A stretch of DNA of 64,000 nt from Enterobacter sp. JBIWA008 (GCF_019968765.1 NZ_CP074152.1:1-64000); one strand, 5' to 3'. Numbered from the stretch's first letter, positions 52,933 to 62,139 are shown. Notes: generated from the sequence alone by a model not told the origin. Made by a program: numbers and translations.

Positions 52933-55284
52933 ATGGTTTTTCCTTCATCTTTCATGTCTAGGCTACTGGCGGGTAGCCTCCTTTTCATATGCTCTAGCTC
53001 GATTACTGAAGCAACAGAACATACTTCAGCTGCGCGCCGACAAGAACCTGATGTTTCTGATGAAGCCCTCCATACAGTTTATCTTGATGTCATCATAAAT
53101 GGCGTCTCTAGGGGCTTTTACCCCTTCGACATACAGGGTGAGAGAATCTTTGCTAATAGTGAAGTGCTCAGCGAAATTGGATTAACACGCGCTTTTTATA
53201 ATAAAGATACTGTCGAGCTATCTGCTTACCAAGGCGTAAGTATTGAATTTAATCCTCATTTACAGTTGATTAAACTGGAAACTGCAGACAGCAACACGAC
53301 ACTTGACAGAGTGTTCTACGGTATTTCAGACCAGTTTATCCCCGCAGAACCAACTAGTGGTGGAGCTGTGCTTAACTACCAGTTGTTACACAATATGGAT
53401 AAACAAAATTCCAGCTCGGGGATATTCAGTGAACTCCGTGGCATGAGCAGCATGGCAACTTTTTCTACTAGCATGGTTAACTCATTTGACTACGGCGACG
53501 ACAGAAAAATTACAACCAAGCGCCTTGATACACGCCTTGATTCTTTATGGCAGGAAACTAACTTCACACTTCAGGCCGGAGATGCAGTGACAGATAATCT
53601 TTCGTGGACTCGTCCTTACCGTTTCGCCGGCATTAAAATCTCTAACACGACACCGCTTAGTCCCGGGAGGACAAAAGTAGCACCGCTTGAATTTGAGTTC
53701 ACGCCTAAAGCCCCTTCCGAAATTGATCTTTTACTCGATGGTTCAAATTCTTTCAGGCAACGTATACCTGGTGGCCCGTTTACCCTGCTGACAATTCCAC
53801 CGTCAAAAGGCTTCAGTAACGCTGAACTATGGATAACTGATAGACAAACTGGCGAAAAAAAACTAATTACGAAGCCAGTCTATTTCTCTGCAAACCAGCT
53901 CAAAGCAGGTGCATCGGAATGGAGTATAGATACAGGTTTTTATCGTAGCCATTATGGTGTTAAATCAAATGCCTATGATGATCAGCTTTTAATCAATGCG
54001 AATGGCCGGTATGGGCTCAACCGGAATATCTCTCTGGAAAATCATGCTGAAGTAGCTCAGTCGTTCAGGAATGCAGGTGCTGGCGTGGTGGTCACCCCCC
54101 ATCCTTATCTCGGAGAGCTTTCATGGAATCGTTCATTCAGTAATTATAATGGATATACCGGTGAACGAAGTGCAGCTACTCATCAGTGGAACAATCGTTT
54201 CTTTTATTCAAAGTTTTCATGGGAAACATTCAGCAAAGTGTTTAAAGACATCCCATCCCTTTACGGTAATGATATTGCTAAGCGCAATATCACAGCTTCC
54301 ATGGGGATCGGTACAGACAACTTCGGTTTTTTTTCGCTAAGTCATACCGATACAATGACTCACACTGACTCACAATATCGGACATTATCGTTATCGTGGC
54401 AGAAAGGGATTGCAGACTTCCTGTCTCTTTACATTACGCACCGGATAACTACCGGAAACTGGAATGATGCATCATATTTTGCAGGGGTGTCGGTTCCTCT
54501 TGGCAATACGTATGTGGCATATAACTCGCGATACAACGATGGTGCTGTTTTTCATAGTCTCAGCTTGAGTGATAATTCACGGGGTGAAAGCGGGTTCTCA
54601 TGGAAAGGAAGAATGAGCAGTGCTCCTGCATATAACTTTGCTGACGGAGATATTGAGTACCAGGGGACGTATGCGACCTTCAGCGGTAATGTCTCAACTG
54701 AGGGGAGCATCTCGCTTGGAATGGCTGGCTCGCTGTCTTATCTTAATAATAACCTCTACGCAGGTAGACCTATTCAGGATGCGTTTGCCAGCGTTTCCAC
54801 CTCAGGAATTGGGGGAGTTCCCGTTTATGTGGATAACCGCCTGGCCGGTATAACAAACAGTTCGGGTTATCTTTTCCTTCCCCAACTTTCGTCATTTCAG
54901 CAGAATAAAATAAGTATTGATACTCTTTCATTACCTGCTGATTATGAATTTTCCGATATTGAGAAAGTAATTGTTCCGGCTGACAAATCAGGAAACATCA
55001 TCAGGTTTGATATAAAACCCGCACGTGCCTCCATACTTGTGCTTACGAATCATCATGGTGAATACTTGCCTGCGGGCACAGTTTTAAAAGTCAATTCAGG
55101 TAAAGAAGAATTCATCGTAGGTTTTGAGGGACAGGTCTATATTAAAGGGCTAAATAATGAAAATTCTTTCATTGCACACTTAGCCGATGCAGGGGGAGGA
55201 ATTCCGGGTTTATGCAGCGGTCAGTTCTCCCATCATTCCGACAGCAGAGACGCTGTTCAAACTTACAGGGTGACATGTCTGTAA
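52933..55284 (+). CDS. Archaic pilus outer-membrane usher (CsuD-like)
   Basis: 783 residues, full length for archaic ushers. Signal peptide ~1-27, N-terminal chaperone-binding domain (residues ~45-140), the 24-stranded barrel with FAGIKISNTTPLSPGRTKVAP (first 20 at ~230-250; the usual 'G..l..d..m.P' region), plug insertion after ~210, and C-terminal domains with ASVSTSGIGGVPVYVDNRLA (~612-632) and the CTD near 700-783. It assembles and secretes the pilus through the outer membrane. It follows the chaperone by eight bases. Confidence 0.88.
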   Translation: MVFPSSFMSRLLAGSLLFICSSSITEATEHTSAARRQEPDVSDEALHTVYLDVIINGVSRGFYPFDIQGERIFANSEVLSEIGLTRAFYNKDTVELSAYQGVSIEFNPHLQLIKLETADSNTTLDRVFYGISDQFIPAEPTSGGAVLNYQLLHNMDKQNSSSGIFSELRGMSSMATFSTSMVNSFDYGDDRKITTKRLDTRLDSLWQETNFTLQAGDAVTDNLSWTRPYRFAGIKISNTTPLSPGRTKVAPLEFEFTPKAPSEIDLLLDGSNSFRQRIPGGPFTLLTIPPSKGFSNAELWITDRQTGEKKLITKPVYFSANQLKAGASEWSIDTGFYRSHYGVKSNAYDDQLLINANGRYGLNRNISLENHAEVAQSFRNAGAGVVVTPHPYLGELSWNRSFSNYNGYTGERSAATHQWNNRFFYSKFSWETFSKVFKDIPSLYGNDIAKRNITASMGIGTDNFGFFSLSHTDTMTHTDSQYRTLSLSWQKGIADFLSLYITHRITTGNWNDASYFAGVSVPLGNTYVAYNSRYNDGAVFHSLSLSDNSRGESGFSWKGRMSSAPAYNFADGDIEYQGTYATFSGNVSTEGSISLGMAGSLSYLNNNLYAGRPIQDAFASVSTSGIGGVPVYVDNRLAGITNSSGYLFLPQLSSFQQNKISIDTLSLPADYEFSDIEKVIVPADKSGNIIRFDIKPARASILVLTNHHGEYLPAGTVLKVNSGKEEFIVGFEGQVYIKGLNNENSFIAHLADAGGGIPGLCSGQFSHHSDSRDAVQTYRVTCL

Positions 55285-55306
55285 TTGCGTCAATAGGAGA
55301 TATTTC

Positions 55307-56245
55307 GTGATTTCATTTTATTCATTACGTTTTTTCAGACTTTTGATCGTCATTTTTTCTCTTCCCGTTTACGGGGACAATATAATTTGTAAGGCTGAAA
55401 TAAGCGATTTTGATTTTGGTAATATTGTTACCGTGCAGCCGCTATCGAAACAGTCGGCATTCGGATATGTAAAATTCTCCTGTACTAACAGAGATACAAT
55501 ACCGCTGTATGTAGGTCTTTGTTTAAATAGCACACCTTCTTCAAAAGATTTGACAATCGATTCACTTTCCGATAAAGATTACAGTATAATTTTCAGAGAC
55601 AGAACGACCGGTCTTCCCTGGAGTGAAGGGAGCGCTCCTATACATATTTCGCGTATAGTGAATCCCCGTACAGATATGACTGAAAAAATTCCTGTTTCCG
55701 CAGAAATGAATATCGATCCGATCACTTTATCGGGGGGACCAGTAAGCCTGAGGTTTACACTTCAGTCCTCTTCCCTTTCATGGTACGCAAGTTCCGTGCC
55801 GTTTAGTAACAGTTGTAAAGAGTCTCTCCCTGCGGATCAGATTTCATTCAACGTCAGAGCAAATATTCCCAAACGTTGTGATGTGACAGCAGACAGTCTT
55901 GATTTTGGCAAGATTATTGATATGTCAAGATCGAAAATATTTTCGCAGAGTACAATTAATATAAAATGTACAAATGAAATCATTTATAGTGTATCACTAC
56001 GCTCTCTTAATGGGAGCAGCACAGGATTTATGATGAATTACGGAACTAACAATAAAATCCCATATACGCTATTCAAAGATTCTGCACGAAACGAACGCTG
56101 GGCTGAAGGATTAAATGCGAAAATCGATCGCGGAACAGGGAAATGGCAACAGCATCAGGTTTATGGCCAAGTGAACCTTTCTCCATCAGACGAACCCTCC
56201 TCGGGCGATTATACTGATACGGTAATTGTATCCATAAGTTACTGA
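55307..56245 (+). CDS. Two-domain SCPU tip adhesin (CsuE-like)
   Basis: 312 residues from GTG 55307, with GGAG 7 bases upstream. Signal peptide to ~24 (LPVYG), then two SCPU domains: the first with CKAEISDFDFGNI (~28-40), the second beginning near 185 with IPKRCDVTADSLDFGKI and ending SGDYTDTVIVSISY. CsuE-type tip subunits have this two-domain form and bind hydrophobic surfaces by three finger loops of the first domain. With one rod pilin, chaperone and usher this makes a minimal but complete archaic pilus operon (A/B-C-D-E). Confidence 0.85.
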   Translation: MISFYSLRFFRLLIVIFSLPVYGDNIICKAEISDFDFGNIVTVQPLSKQSAFGYVKFSCTNRDTIPLYVGLCLNSTPSSKDLTIDSLSDKDYSIIFRDRTTGLPWSEGSAPIHISRIVNPRTDMTEKIPVSAEMNIDPITLSGGPVSLRFTLQSSSLSWYASSVPFSNSCKESLPADQISFNVRANIPKRCDVTADSLDFGKIIDMSRSKIFSQSTINIKCTNEIIYSVSLRSLNGSSTGFMMNYGTNNKIPYTLFKDSARNERWAEGLNAKIDRGTGKWQQHQVYGQVNLSPSDEPSSGDYTDTVIVSISY

Positions 56246-56413
56246 ATGCAAAATGATGTGCACTCGCAGGCAGAGATAAAAACAGTCTTCGCTATCGATA
56301 TAACATCATCCTCAACCCATTCAGAATGCGAAACCCCATCAGCTCCCCGTAAAAATATAATCCAAGCCTGAATAACACAAGTATAGATGGCAAAGCAATT
56401 AATTTAAAAGAAT

Positions 56414-56459
56414 TAAAAAATGCGCCATCGAATATACTGATAGATTATTCTTGGCGCAT
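56414..56459 (-). terminator. Terminator of blaFRI
   Basis: Stem ATGCGCCA (56420-56427) / TGGCGCAT (56452-56459) with a 24-base loop. On the minus strand T6 follows. It lies 26 bases past the stop of the carbapenemase gene. Confidence 0.65.
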
Positions 56460-56484
56460 GAGAATTAATTTAATTGCATCTCAA

Positions 56485-57369
56485 TTATTTATAACTTCCA
56501 TACACTGCATTTATAGCTATTTTTGCAGCATTTTTAATTACTGCTTCGTCATGTTTGTCGTTTTGATTAGGACGTGTTGTGTAGACAGCCATAACTGCAG
56601 GTGAATTAGCGTCTGGCCATAAAATAGCAACATCATTGGCTGTACCATAAAAACCACAGGTGCCTGTTTTATCGCCAACATCCCACTTATCTGGAACCGC
56701 AGCTCTAATTCGCGCATTACCAGTAGTGTTGCCTTTAAGCCATTCCTGCAGCAATGATTTATTTTTAGCATCGAGTACTGAACCAAAAGCAATATTTTTA
56801 AGGCTCATTGCCACTGCTTTTGGAGTTGAAGTATCTCGTTCATCGCCTGGAATAGCTGAGTTTAATTCTAATTCCCAACGATCAAGCCTGAAGTCAGTGT
56901 CTCCCGTTGACCGCATAAATGCAGTCAAACCCTCAGGACCTCCTATGTATCTTTCCATTAATAGATTAGAAGCTCCATTGTCACTATACTGAATTGCTGC
57001 CTTGGCCAAAGTCCGCACGCTTGCTCCTGTTTTGCGGTATTTTTCTGACACAGGAGAATGCTTTTCCATAACACGTCCAGAATATTCCATCATATCATCA
57101 AGAGAAACAGATTTCTCCTGAGTTTTTTTTAATACGGATGCAGCTAGGAATGCCTTAAATGAACTACATAAAGGAAATCTCTCATCTTGTCTGTAGGAAA
57201 ATTCTTTCCCATTTTTTGTGTTTAAAATATAAACACCTATCCGCCCCCCAAAAGAAGTTTCCAATTCCCTCATTTGCTCAACACTATTACTTTCCTGAGA
57301 GGCGAATGAGTTCAATGGAAGACAGAGCAAAAAAATAAATGTACTTGCACTTTTTCTTAAAAAAAACAT
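56485..57369 (-). CDS. blaFRI: Class A carbapenemase, FRI family
   Basis: 294 residues from ATG 57369 (AGAGGTG upstream; an ATG at 57393 lacks a ribosome site). Signal peptide to ~22 (LPLNSFAS). Class A motifs: Ser70-x-x-Lys in PLCSSFKAF, SDN in YSDNGAS, Glu166 in DRWELELN, and DKTGTCG. The Cys69 and Cys238 pair gives the disulfide typical of KPC, NMC-A/IMI, SME and FRI carbapenemases. I recognise ERFPLCSSFKAFLAASVLKK-type text as FRI rather than IMI/NMC-A or KPC; the allele number cannot be set from memory. Expected to hydrolyse penicillins, aztreonam and carbapenems. Divergent from a LysR gene, as for nmcR-nmcA, and AT-rich relative to the backbone. Confidence 0.9.
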   Translation of the reverse strand: MFFLRKSASTFIFLLCLPLNSFASQESNSVEQMRELETSFGGRIGVYILNTKNGKEFSYRQDERFPLCSSFKAFLAASVLKKTQEKSVSLDDMMEYSGRVMEKHSPVSEKYRKTGASVRTLAKAAIQYSDNGASNLLMERYIGGPEGLTAFMRSTGDTDFRLDRWELELNSAIPGDERDTSTPKAVAMSLKNIAFGSVLDAKNKSLLQEWLKGNTTGNARIRAAVPDKWDVGDKTGTCGFYGTANDVAILWPDANSPAVMAVYTTRPNQNDKHDEAVIKNAAKIAINAVYGSYK

Positions 57370-57743
57370 ATATAACACCTCTAGATGGTTCAATAAATAA
57401 TTTTGAGATATTAACTCATCATCTTTTTGTATGTTGAAAGCTTAACTAAGAATGTAAGCATAAAAAGAGATTTGCATATTCCCATGGGAAATTAAATTGG
57501 CAGTTTTATTGCGCTAGTGTTTAATGAAACACTCCAAGGATAATATTTCGTTAACTGTTAAAATATAAGGTTTAGGGATTGGTAAATGATAAATCATTCC
57601 CATTCATATAGACAAAAGTTAAAACCTTACACCTCTCATGAATCTTCAGTTGCTTAACACCTTGAATTTTACTTTTGATCTTTATGATGACAAACTATAA
57701 AATCTTTGCTTAGACATAAGTAAAACCTTTAGGCTAGTATACC
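57370..57743. promoter_or_regulatory. blaFRI-friR divergent promoter region
   Basis: 374 bases between divergent starts, very AT-rich. A 12-bp palindrome TTCCCATGGGAA (57479-57490) lies 110 bases upstream of blaFRI, and further AT-rich inverted segments surround 57590 and 57680. LysR regulators of class A carbapenemases bind such intercistronic sites and adjust expression with cell-wall fragments. The palindrome is seen; its role is inferred. Confidence 0.5.
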
Positions 57744-58607
57744 ATGAGAAATCGCTTGCCACTAAACGGGTTACGGGCTTTTGAGGCTTCAGCCCGCCAC
57801 CTTAACTTTACACGTGCTGGACTTGAACTACATGTTAGTCAAGCTGCAGTAAGTCAACAAGTTCGTTCTCTTGAAAATCTCCTCAATGTCAATCTGTTTC
57901 GAAGGCTGCCGCGAGGATTAGTTCTTACTGAAGAAGGTGCGCATTTACTTCCAATTCTTAACGATGCATTTAATCGTATGGATTCAGCCTTACAAAAATT
58001 TCGCGGAGGTAAATTTCTCGAAGTGCTTACTGTTGCAGTAGTAGGAACCTTTGCAATTGGATGGCTTTTACCTCGGCTTAAGGATTTTTATGAAAAATAT
58101 CCTTGGATTGATTTAAGGATTTTAACCCATAATAATACAATTAATTTAGCAAATGAAGGTATTGATGCGTCAATTCGTTTTGGAACGGGAAAATGGACTC
58201 TTACTGAGAATATTGAGCTTTTTGCTGCCCCGCATACTGTACTATGTTCTCCTGTTGTTGCAGAAAATCTTCTCTCGCCGAATCATCTACGGTATAAATT
58301 ATTATTCAGAACCTATCGTCAGGATGAGTGGTATCACTGGCTTGAAGTTGCAGGTGTTGAGCCATGGGTAATTACAGGGCCTATTTTTGATTCATCAAGA
58401 CTTATGGTTGATGCCACTAGCATATCTGATGGCATAGCATTAGCGCCATCATGTATGTTCAAAAGGGAACTAGATCTTGGACTACTTAAAATTCCTTTTG
58501 ACATTCATGTAAATATGGGCAGCTATTGGATGACGACATTAAAATCAAAACAGAAGTCTGCGGCACTGACTGCTTTCAGCACTTGGTTACAGGAATGTTG
58601 CCTGTAA
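57744..58607 (+). CDS. friR: LysR-family regulator of the carbapenemase (FriR/NmcR/AmpR-like)
   Basis: 287 residues. N-terminal helix-turn-helix LPLNGLRAFEASARHLNFTR (~5-24) continuing AGLELHVSQAAVSQQVRSLE, the AmpR/NmcR/ImiR signature, then an effector-binding domain with no lesions. AmpR-type regulators respond to peptidoglycan fragments and induce the divergent beta-lactamase. Position and orientation are as in nmcR-nmcA and imiR-blaIMI. It would repress or activate blaFRI from the shared 374-base region. Confidence 0.9.
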   Translation: MRNRLPLNGLRAFEASARHLNFTRAGLELHVSQAAVSQQVRSLENLLNVNLFRRLPRGLVLTEEGAHLLPILNDAFNRMDSALQKFRGGKFLEVLTVAVVGTFAIGWLLPRLKDFYEKYPWIDLRILTHNNTINLANEGIDASIRFGTGKWTLTENIELFAAPHTVLCSPVVAENLLSPNHLRYKLLFRTYRQDEWYHWLEVAGVEPWVITGPIFDSSRLMVDATSISDGIALAPSCMFKRELDLGLLKIPFDIHVNMGSYWMTTLKSKQKSAALTAFSTWLQECCL

Positions 58608-58658
58608 TCAGGTTGATTTATATTTCTGTGTCTGGACGTAAATTATCCATTTACGCTG

Positions 58659-58698
58659 TGGACTGACCCCGCCCCGGTAGACGATCCTGCCCTATAGT
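58659..58698 (+). mobile_element. Solo IS3-family end (stub), right boundary of the segment
   Basis: TGGACTGACCCC then CCGGTAGACGATCCTGCCCTAT repeats the orfA-side tip of the adjacent IS3 element with its terminus facing left, opposite to the stub at 27383. Cut after CTATAGT by the tip of the complete element. Confidence 0.7.
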
Positions 58699-58733
58699 TG
58701 GACTGACCCCACGCCCGTAGACAAATTCTGTCC

Positions 58734-59182
58734 TCACGATGAGGCCTGTTCGAAGGCCTCCGGACTGACGCCGCCGAGGTGGCTGTGGCGCCGGGCCCGG
58801 TTGTAGAACACTTCAGTGTAATCGACGATATCGGCCCGGGCCAGATCCCGGGTTTTATAGATGCGTTTTCTGATCCGCTCTTTTTTCAGCGAACTGAAGA
58901 ACGATTAGGCCACCGCATTATCCCAGCAGTTGCCACTCCTGCTCATGCTCGGGGCCAAGTTATTAGCCCGGCAGAAGCGCTGCCAGTCGTCACTGCCGTA
59001 CTGGCTGCCCTGATCGCTATGTACGATAACCTCACCGTCCGGTTTTCGCCGCCAGACGGCCATCATCAGCGCGTCGAGTGCCAGTTCGCGTGAGAGAGTG
59101 GGCTTCATCGACCAGCCGACCACGTTACGGGCGAAGAGGTCGATAACCACCGCCAGATACAGCCAGCCCTGCCAGGTGCGGA
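58734..59182 (-). pseudogene. IS3 orfB, 3' exon (stop at catalytic glutamate)
   Basis: Continuation of orfB after the intron: IRTWQGWLYLAVVIDLFARN, VHSDQGSQYGSDDWQRF and SGNCWDNAVA, then TAA where relatives have GAA of the catalytic Glu (AVAESFFSSLK), followed in frame by the normal end HSHLGGVSPEAFEQASS. The nonsense change alone would truncate the enzyme before its last acidic residue. Confidence 0.85.
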
Positions 59183-59233
59183 GTAGAGTAAGAGGTAGGG
59201 CGTAGTCGGACTATTTCCCTGCCTCTCCTCTCC

Positions 59234-59267
59234 GAACCGGACGTGCACCTTTCAGCGCATCCGGCTC
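59234..59267 (-). ncRNA. Group II intron domain V
   Basis: 34-nt hairpin with GAGCCGGATGCG / CACGTCCGGTTC pairing and GAAA loop, the hallmark catalytic domain of group II introns, 51 bases before the 3' splice site. Confidence 0.88.
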
Positions 59268-59272
59268 TCCAT

Positions 59273-60796
59273 TTAAACGCTGGCGAACGCCATTGCCACG
59301 TCAGTGTAGCGCGATGTATACGTGTTTCTGGTTTCCGTCCTCAGATAGGGATTACCTTCGGGTAGACGCCAGCGGAACAGCTTCTTGCCTTGCCCCACCA
59401 ACCGGTACAGGATTTCGCCACTGAGCTTGCCGTGGTTGGTTTTACCAAATAAAACCCACGTTTTGCTCTGACCCGGTTTTGGTGATTTACACCACCACCT
59501 CATCAGGGATGCGATTCCTGTACGGTATTTGTGGGCCAGCCAGTGAGCCAGCTTCCAGAATACGACACGGTCGATATAACTGAAGACTTTGGCCTTAAAA
59601 TCAACGAACTGATAGAACATGGCCCAGCCTTTCAGTTTTCGGTTGAGTTGTTCAGCCATATCGACTTTGCTTTCACTGTAGTTGCCTGATAACAGTGCTG
59701 TCAGCGATGCGGCAAAGTTTCTGGCTTTATCCTTAGGGATCGTTGAGACCACCCGCATATCGCCATAACGACTGTGTTTGCGGATGATCCGGTGACCCAG
59801 AAAGACAAAACCGTCATTAACATGGGTGATTCTGGTTTTATCCATGTTCAGCCTGAGCTTCAGACTGTCTTCGAGCACGCCACGGCATTCCTCCCTGATG
59901 GCTTCTGCCTGTGCTTTGGTGCCTTTGACGATAAGCACGAAGTCATCGGCATACCGGCAGTACGCTACAGCAGGTTTCCATTGCCAGTTTTCTCTGACTG
60001 CGGTGCTTCGGCCCCGCTGGATACTGTTATTCCAGTACCAGCGATCCTTTCGGGCTTTCCCGCTCAGGTAGCATGTATGCAGATACTGATCGAACTCATT
60101 GAGCATGATATTTGACAGCAGCGGCGATATTACGCCACCCTGCGGTACGCCTTCACTGGCCGCCCGAAAAAGACCGACATCAATGTGCCCGGCCTTGATG
60201 GTTTTCCACAACAGGCTCATAAAGCGAGCGTCACTGATCCTGCGGCGTACGGCCTTCATCAGCAGGCGATGATGCACGGTGTCGAAGTAGCTGGACAGGT
60301 CACCTTCAATCACCCATCGACCTCGTGTTTCCCCACAATCGGTGAGTTGTATTTTCACTGTGCGGATCGCATGATGGACGCTGCGTTCAGGTCGAAAACC
60401 ATATGAAAGCGAATGAAAATCGCTCTCCCATATAGGCTCCATCGCCATCAGCATGGCCCGCTGAACAATACGATCCCGAAGCGAGGGGATCCCCAGAGGT
60501 CGCTGTTTGCCGTTGCTTTTGGGGATATAAACCCGTCTGGCTGGCAGAGGTTGGTAACGACCGGAGAGAAGTTCATCCCTGAGTATTTGCAGCTCAGCAG
60601 CCAGTCTGGCCTGTAGCGTTGTTTTGTTCACACCATCAACGCCGGGGGTATGCGCCCCCTTTGATGAAAGCGTGATCCGCGCCGCCTCAGTCAGCCATTC
60701 TGGTTGTGTTATCAGACGCAGCAGCCGTTCAATCCGTCGGGACGGATTGGTGGCTGCCCATGTGGCAAGCTTGCGTTGCATTTCGCTGATTATCAA
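59273..60796 (-). CDS. Group II intron reverse transcriptase/maturase
   Basis: 507 residues. RT fingers and palm with PKSNGKQRPLGIPSLRDRIV (~93-112), ASEGVPQGGVISPLLSNIML (~225-244) and catalytic YADDFV (~299-304), then thumb and maturase domain X (SLTALLSGNYSES...LKGWAMFYQF). The C-terminus lacks an HNH endonuclease, as in several bacterial intron classes that retrohome into replication forks. It aids splicing of its own intron and could still mobilise it. The ORF is intact. Confidence 0.9.
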   Translation of the reverse strand: MIISEMQRKLATWAATNPSRRIERLLRLITQPEWLTEAARITLSSKGAHTPGVDGVNKTTLQARLAAELQILRDELLSGRYQPLPARRVYIPKSNGKQRPLGIPSLRDRIVQRAMLMAMEPIWESDFHSLSYGFRPERSVHHAIRTVKIQLTDCGETRGRWVIEGDLSSYFDTVHHRLLMKAVRRRISDARFMSLLWKTIKAGHIDVGLFRAASEGVPQGGVISPLLSNIMLNEFDQYLHTCYLSGKARKDRWYWNNSIQRGRSTAVRENWQWKPAVAYCRYADDFVLIVKGTKAQAEAIREECRGVLEDSLKLRLNMDKTRITHVNDGFVFLGHRIIRKHSRYGDMRVVSTIPKDKARNFAASLTALLSGNYSESKVDMAEQLNRKLKGWAMFYQFVDFKAKVFSYIDRVVFWKLAHWLAHKYRTGIASLMRWWCKSPKPGQSKTWVLFGKTNHGKLSGEILYRLVGQGKKLFRWRLPEGNPYLRTETRNTYTSRYTDVAMAFASV

Positions 60797-61452
60797 AGGT
60801 CTTCACCTCGTTAGGTCAGTTAATTCACGTCGCAAACACATATAAACTGCTTCCCTTCGCCATGTAATGGGCTTTCCCCATCGCGGACTACTACGGAAGC
60901 TCCGCCAGCCAGCGCGTCATCGGAGCCATGCCCCCTTAACATCCGTCGCTGACCTTCCCCGGTTCACCTGTCTGGACTCAGACATACTGAGGAGGCTGCC
61001 GGTCGCACTCTTTATCCTTGCTTGCCGCAAGTTGGCAGAAGTCAGCAACGCGAGTGTGATAGACGCTGCTGCACCGGTGTTTTGCATACATGTCAAAACA
61101 CCTTCGACGGGCAGTGCTTACGTATCACTGTCCGTTACTTCTGCACGGCCTGCCAGATCACGTAGGCCGTGGTGACATTTTCAACCCACAGAGGCGGATT
61201 AACGGGTTCATGTTCTTCAGCCTTTCAGCACTCAACCTTGAGGATCATCTTGGCTTAGTGATCTCGCCTCAATCCCCGTTGTCAGCGGGTTACATCACCC
61301 TGCGGGCATGCCACAGGTCACTGCCGCTCAGGTTCTCCACCGTCACACCCGGTGGGATTGTTCGGTTTCTCATCGTGAGTTACCGGTTCAATATTCCAGA
61401 CAGACTCGTGGTTCATTTGAGCATCCATGCTCGCCCTGAACTCCGGGCACAC

Positions 61453-61816
61453 TGTAAGTGATGTCTGTAACCCAGACCTGATTGGCCCGGACAACAGTAA
61501 ACTGCCGCTGCACGCGATTAGGGGCAACCACTGAAGGGCGGCCGGCGATACGACGCGGCGCTTTATAGCCGCGTACGGCTTTGATCCGGTTTTGTTGCAT
61601 AATACGACCCACCCGGTTTTTGCCGCAGCTTTCCCCGATTTCGTTCAGGTCGCCATGAACCCGCCGGTAACCGTATACGCCTCCGCTCAGTGAATATGAG
61701 TCACGGATAAGCGTTAGCAGGCGCTGGTTATCTTTATCACGCGCCGGGACCGGGTTATGCAGCCACGCGTAGAGCCCGGCCCGGGCGACATTCAGTACCC
61801 GACACATCGTCATCAC
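61453..61816 (-). pseudogene. IS3 orfB, 5' exon
   Basis: Reads MTMCRVLNVARAGLYAWLHN, GGVYGYRRVHGDLNEIGESC and VVRANQVWVTDITY, with the first catalytic Asp in WVTDITY one codon from the intron splice site. Normally fused to OrfA by a -1 frameshift. Non-functional because of the downstream stop. Confidence 0.85.
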
Positions 61817-61854
61817 ACCCCATACAGTGCGGTGTTCATTGATAAAGCGGTACT

Positions 61855-62139
61855 TCAGTCGGGCTCCCTTGCAAAGTACCGCGCGGCCTTTTTCAGGATA
61901 TCCCGTTCTTCTTCGGTGCGTTTTAGCTGCGCCCGGAGTTTCAGGATCTCGCTTTTGGCTTCCAGTAAATCCCGGGCATGCTGTTCGCTGTTATCAGGTT
62001 TGATAGCCCGTAGCCACTTGTAGAGGCTGTGTGCAGAAACGCCCAGACGGTCGGATACTTCGGCAACGGAATAACCGCGTTCTGTTATCTGACGGACGGC
62101 TTCTTCCTTAAATTCAGGTGTAAATTGTGGTGTGCCCAT
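61855..62139 (-). CDS. IS3-family OrfA
   Basis: 94 residues. Helix-turn-helix part FKEEAVRQITERGYSVAEVS and LGVSAHSLYKWLRAIK, followed by a leucine-zipper-like helix (LLEAKSEILKLRAQLKRTEE). AAGGAGGAACGT ribosome site before ATG 62139. Intact, but can only act with a functional OrfB from elsewhere. Confidence 0.88.
   Translation of the reverse strand: MGTPQFTPEFKEEAVRQITERGYSVAEVSDRLGVSAHSLYKWLRAIKPDNSEQHARDLLEAKSEILKLRAQLKRTEEERDILKKAARYFAREPD

Larger units (their letters stand above)
59183..61452 (-). mobile_element. Group II intron (2270 nt)
   Basis: 5' end GTGTGCCCGG at 61452; 3' end ...CTCTAC at 59183. Removing it joins ACTTACA to TCCGCACC and restores ITYIRTWQG of the IS3 OrfB, which fixes both boundaries. 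Domain V (GAGCCGGATGCGCTGAAAGG and the paired CACGTCCGGTTC) lies at 59234-59267 and domain VI follows with GAGGCAGGG...CCCTACCTC. The RT gene is intact. Spliced mRNA would recover orfB apart from the stop codon. Confidence 0.88.

Noticed and set aside
57370..57743. Possible Xer/dif site near the carbapenemase, as in IMI/NMC-A elements
   Set aside because: I searched the flanks for a dif-like core with 6-bp spacer and found none; only a 12-bp palindrome is present.
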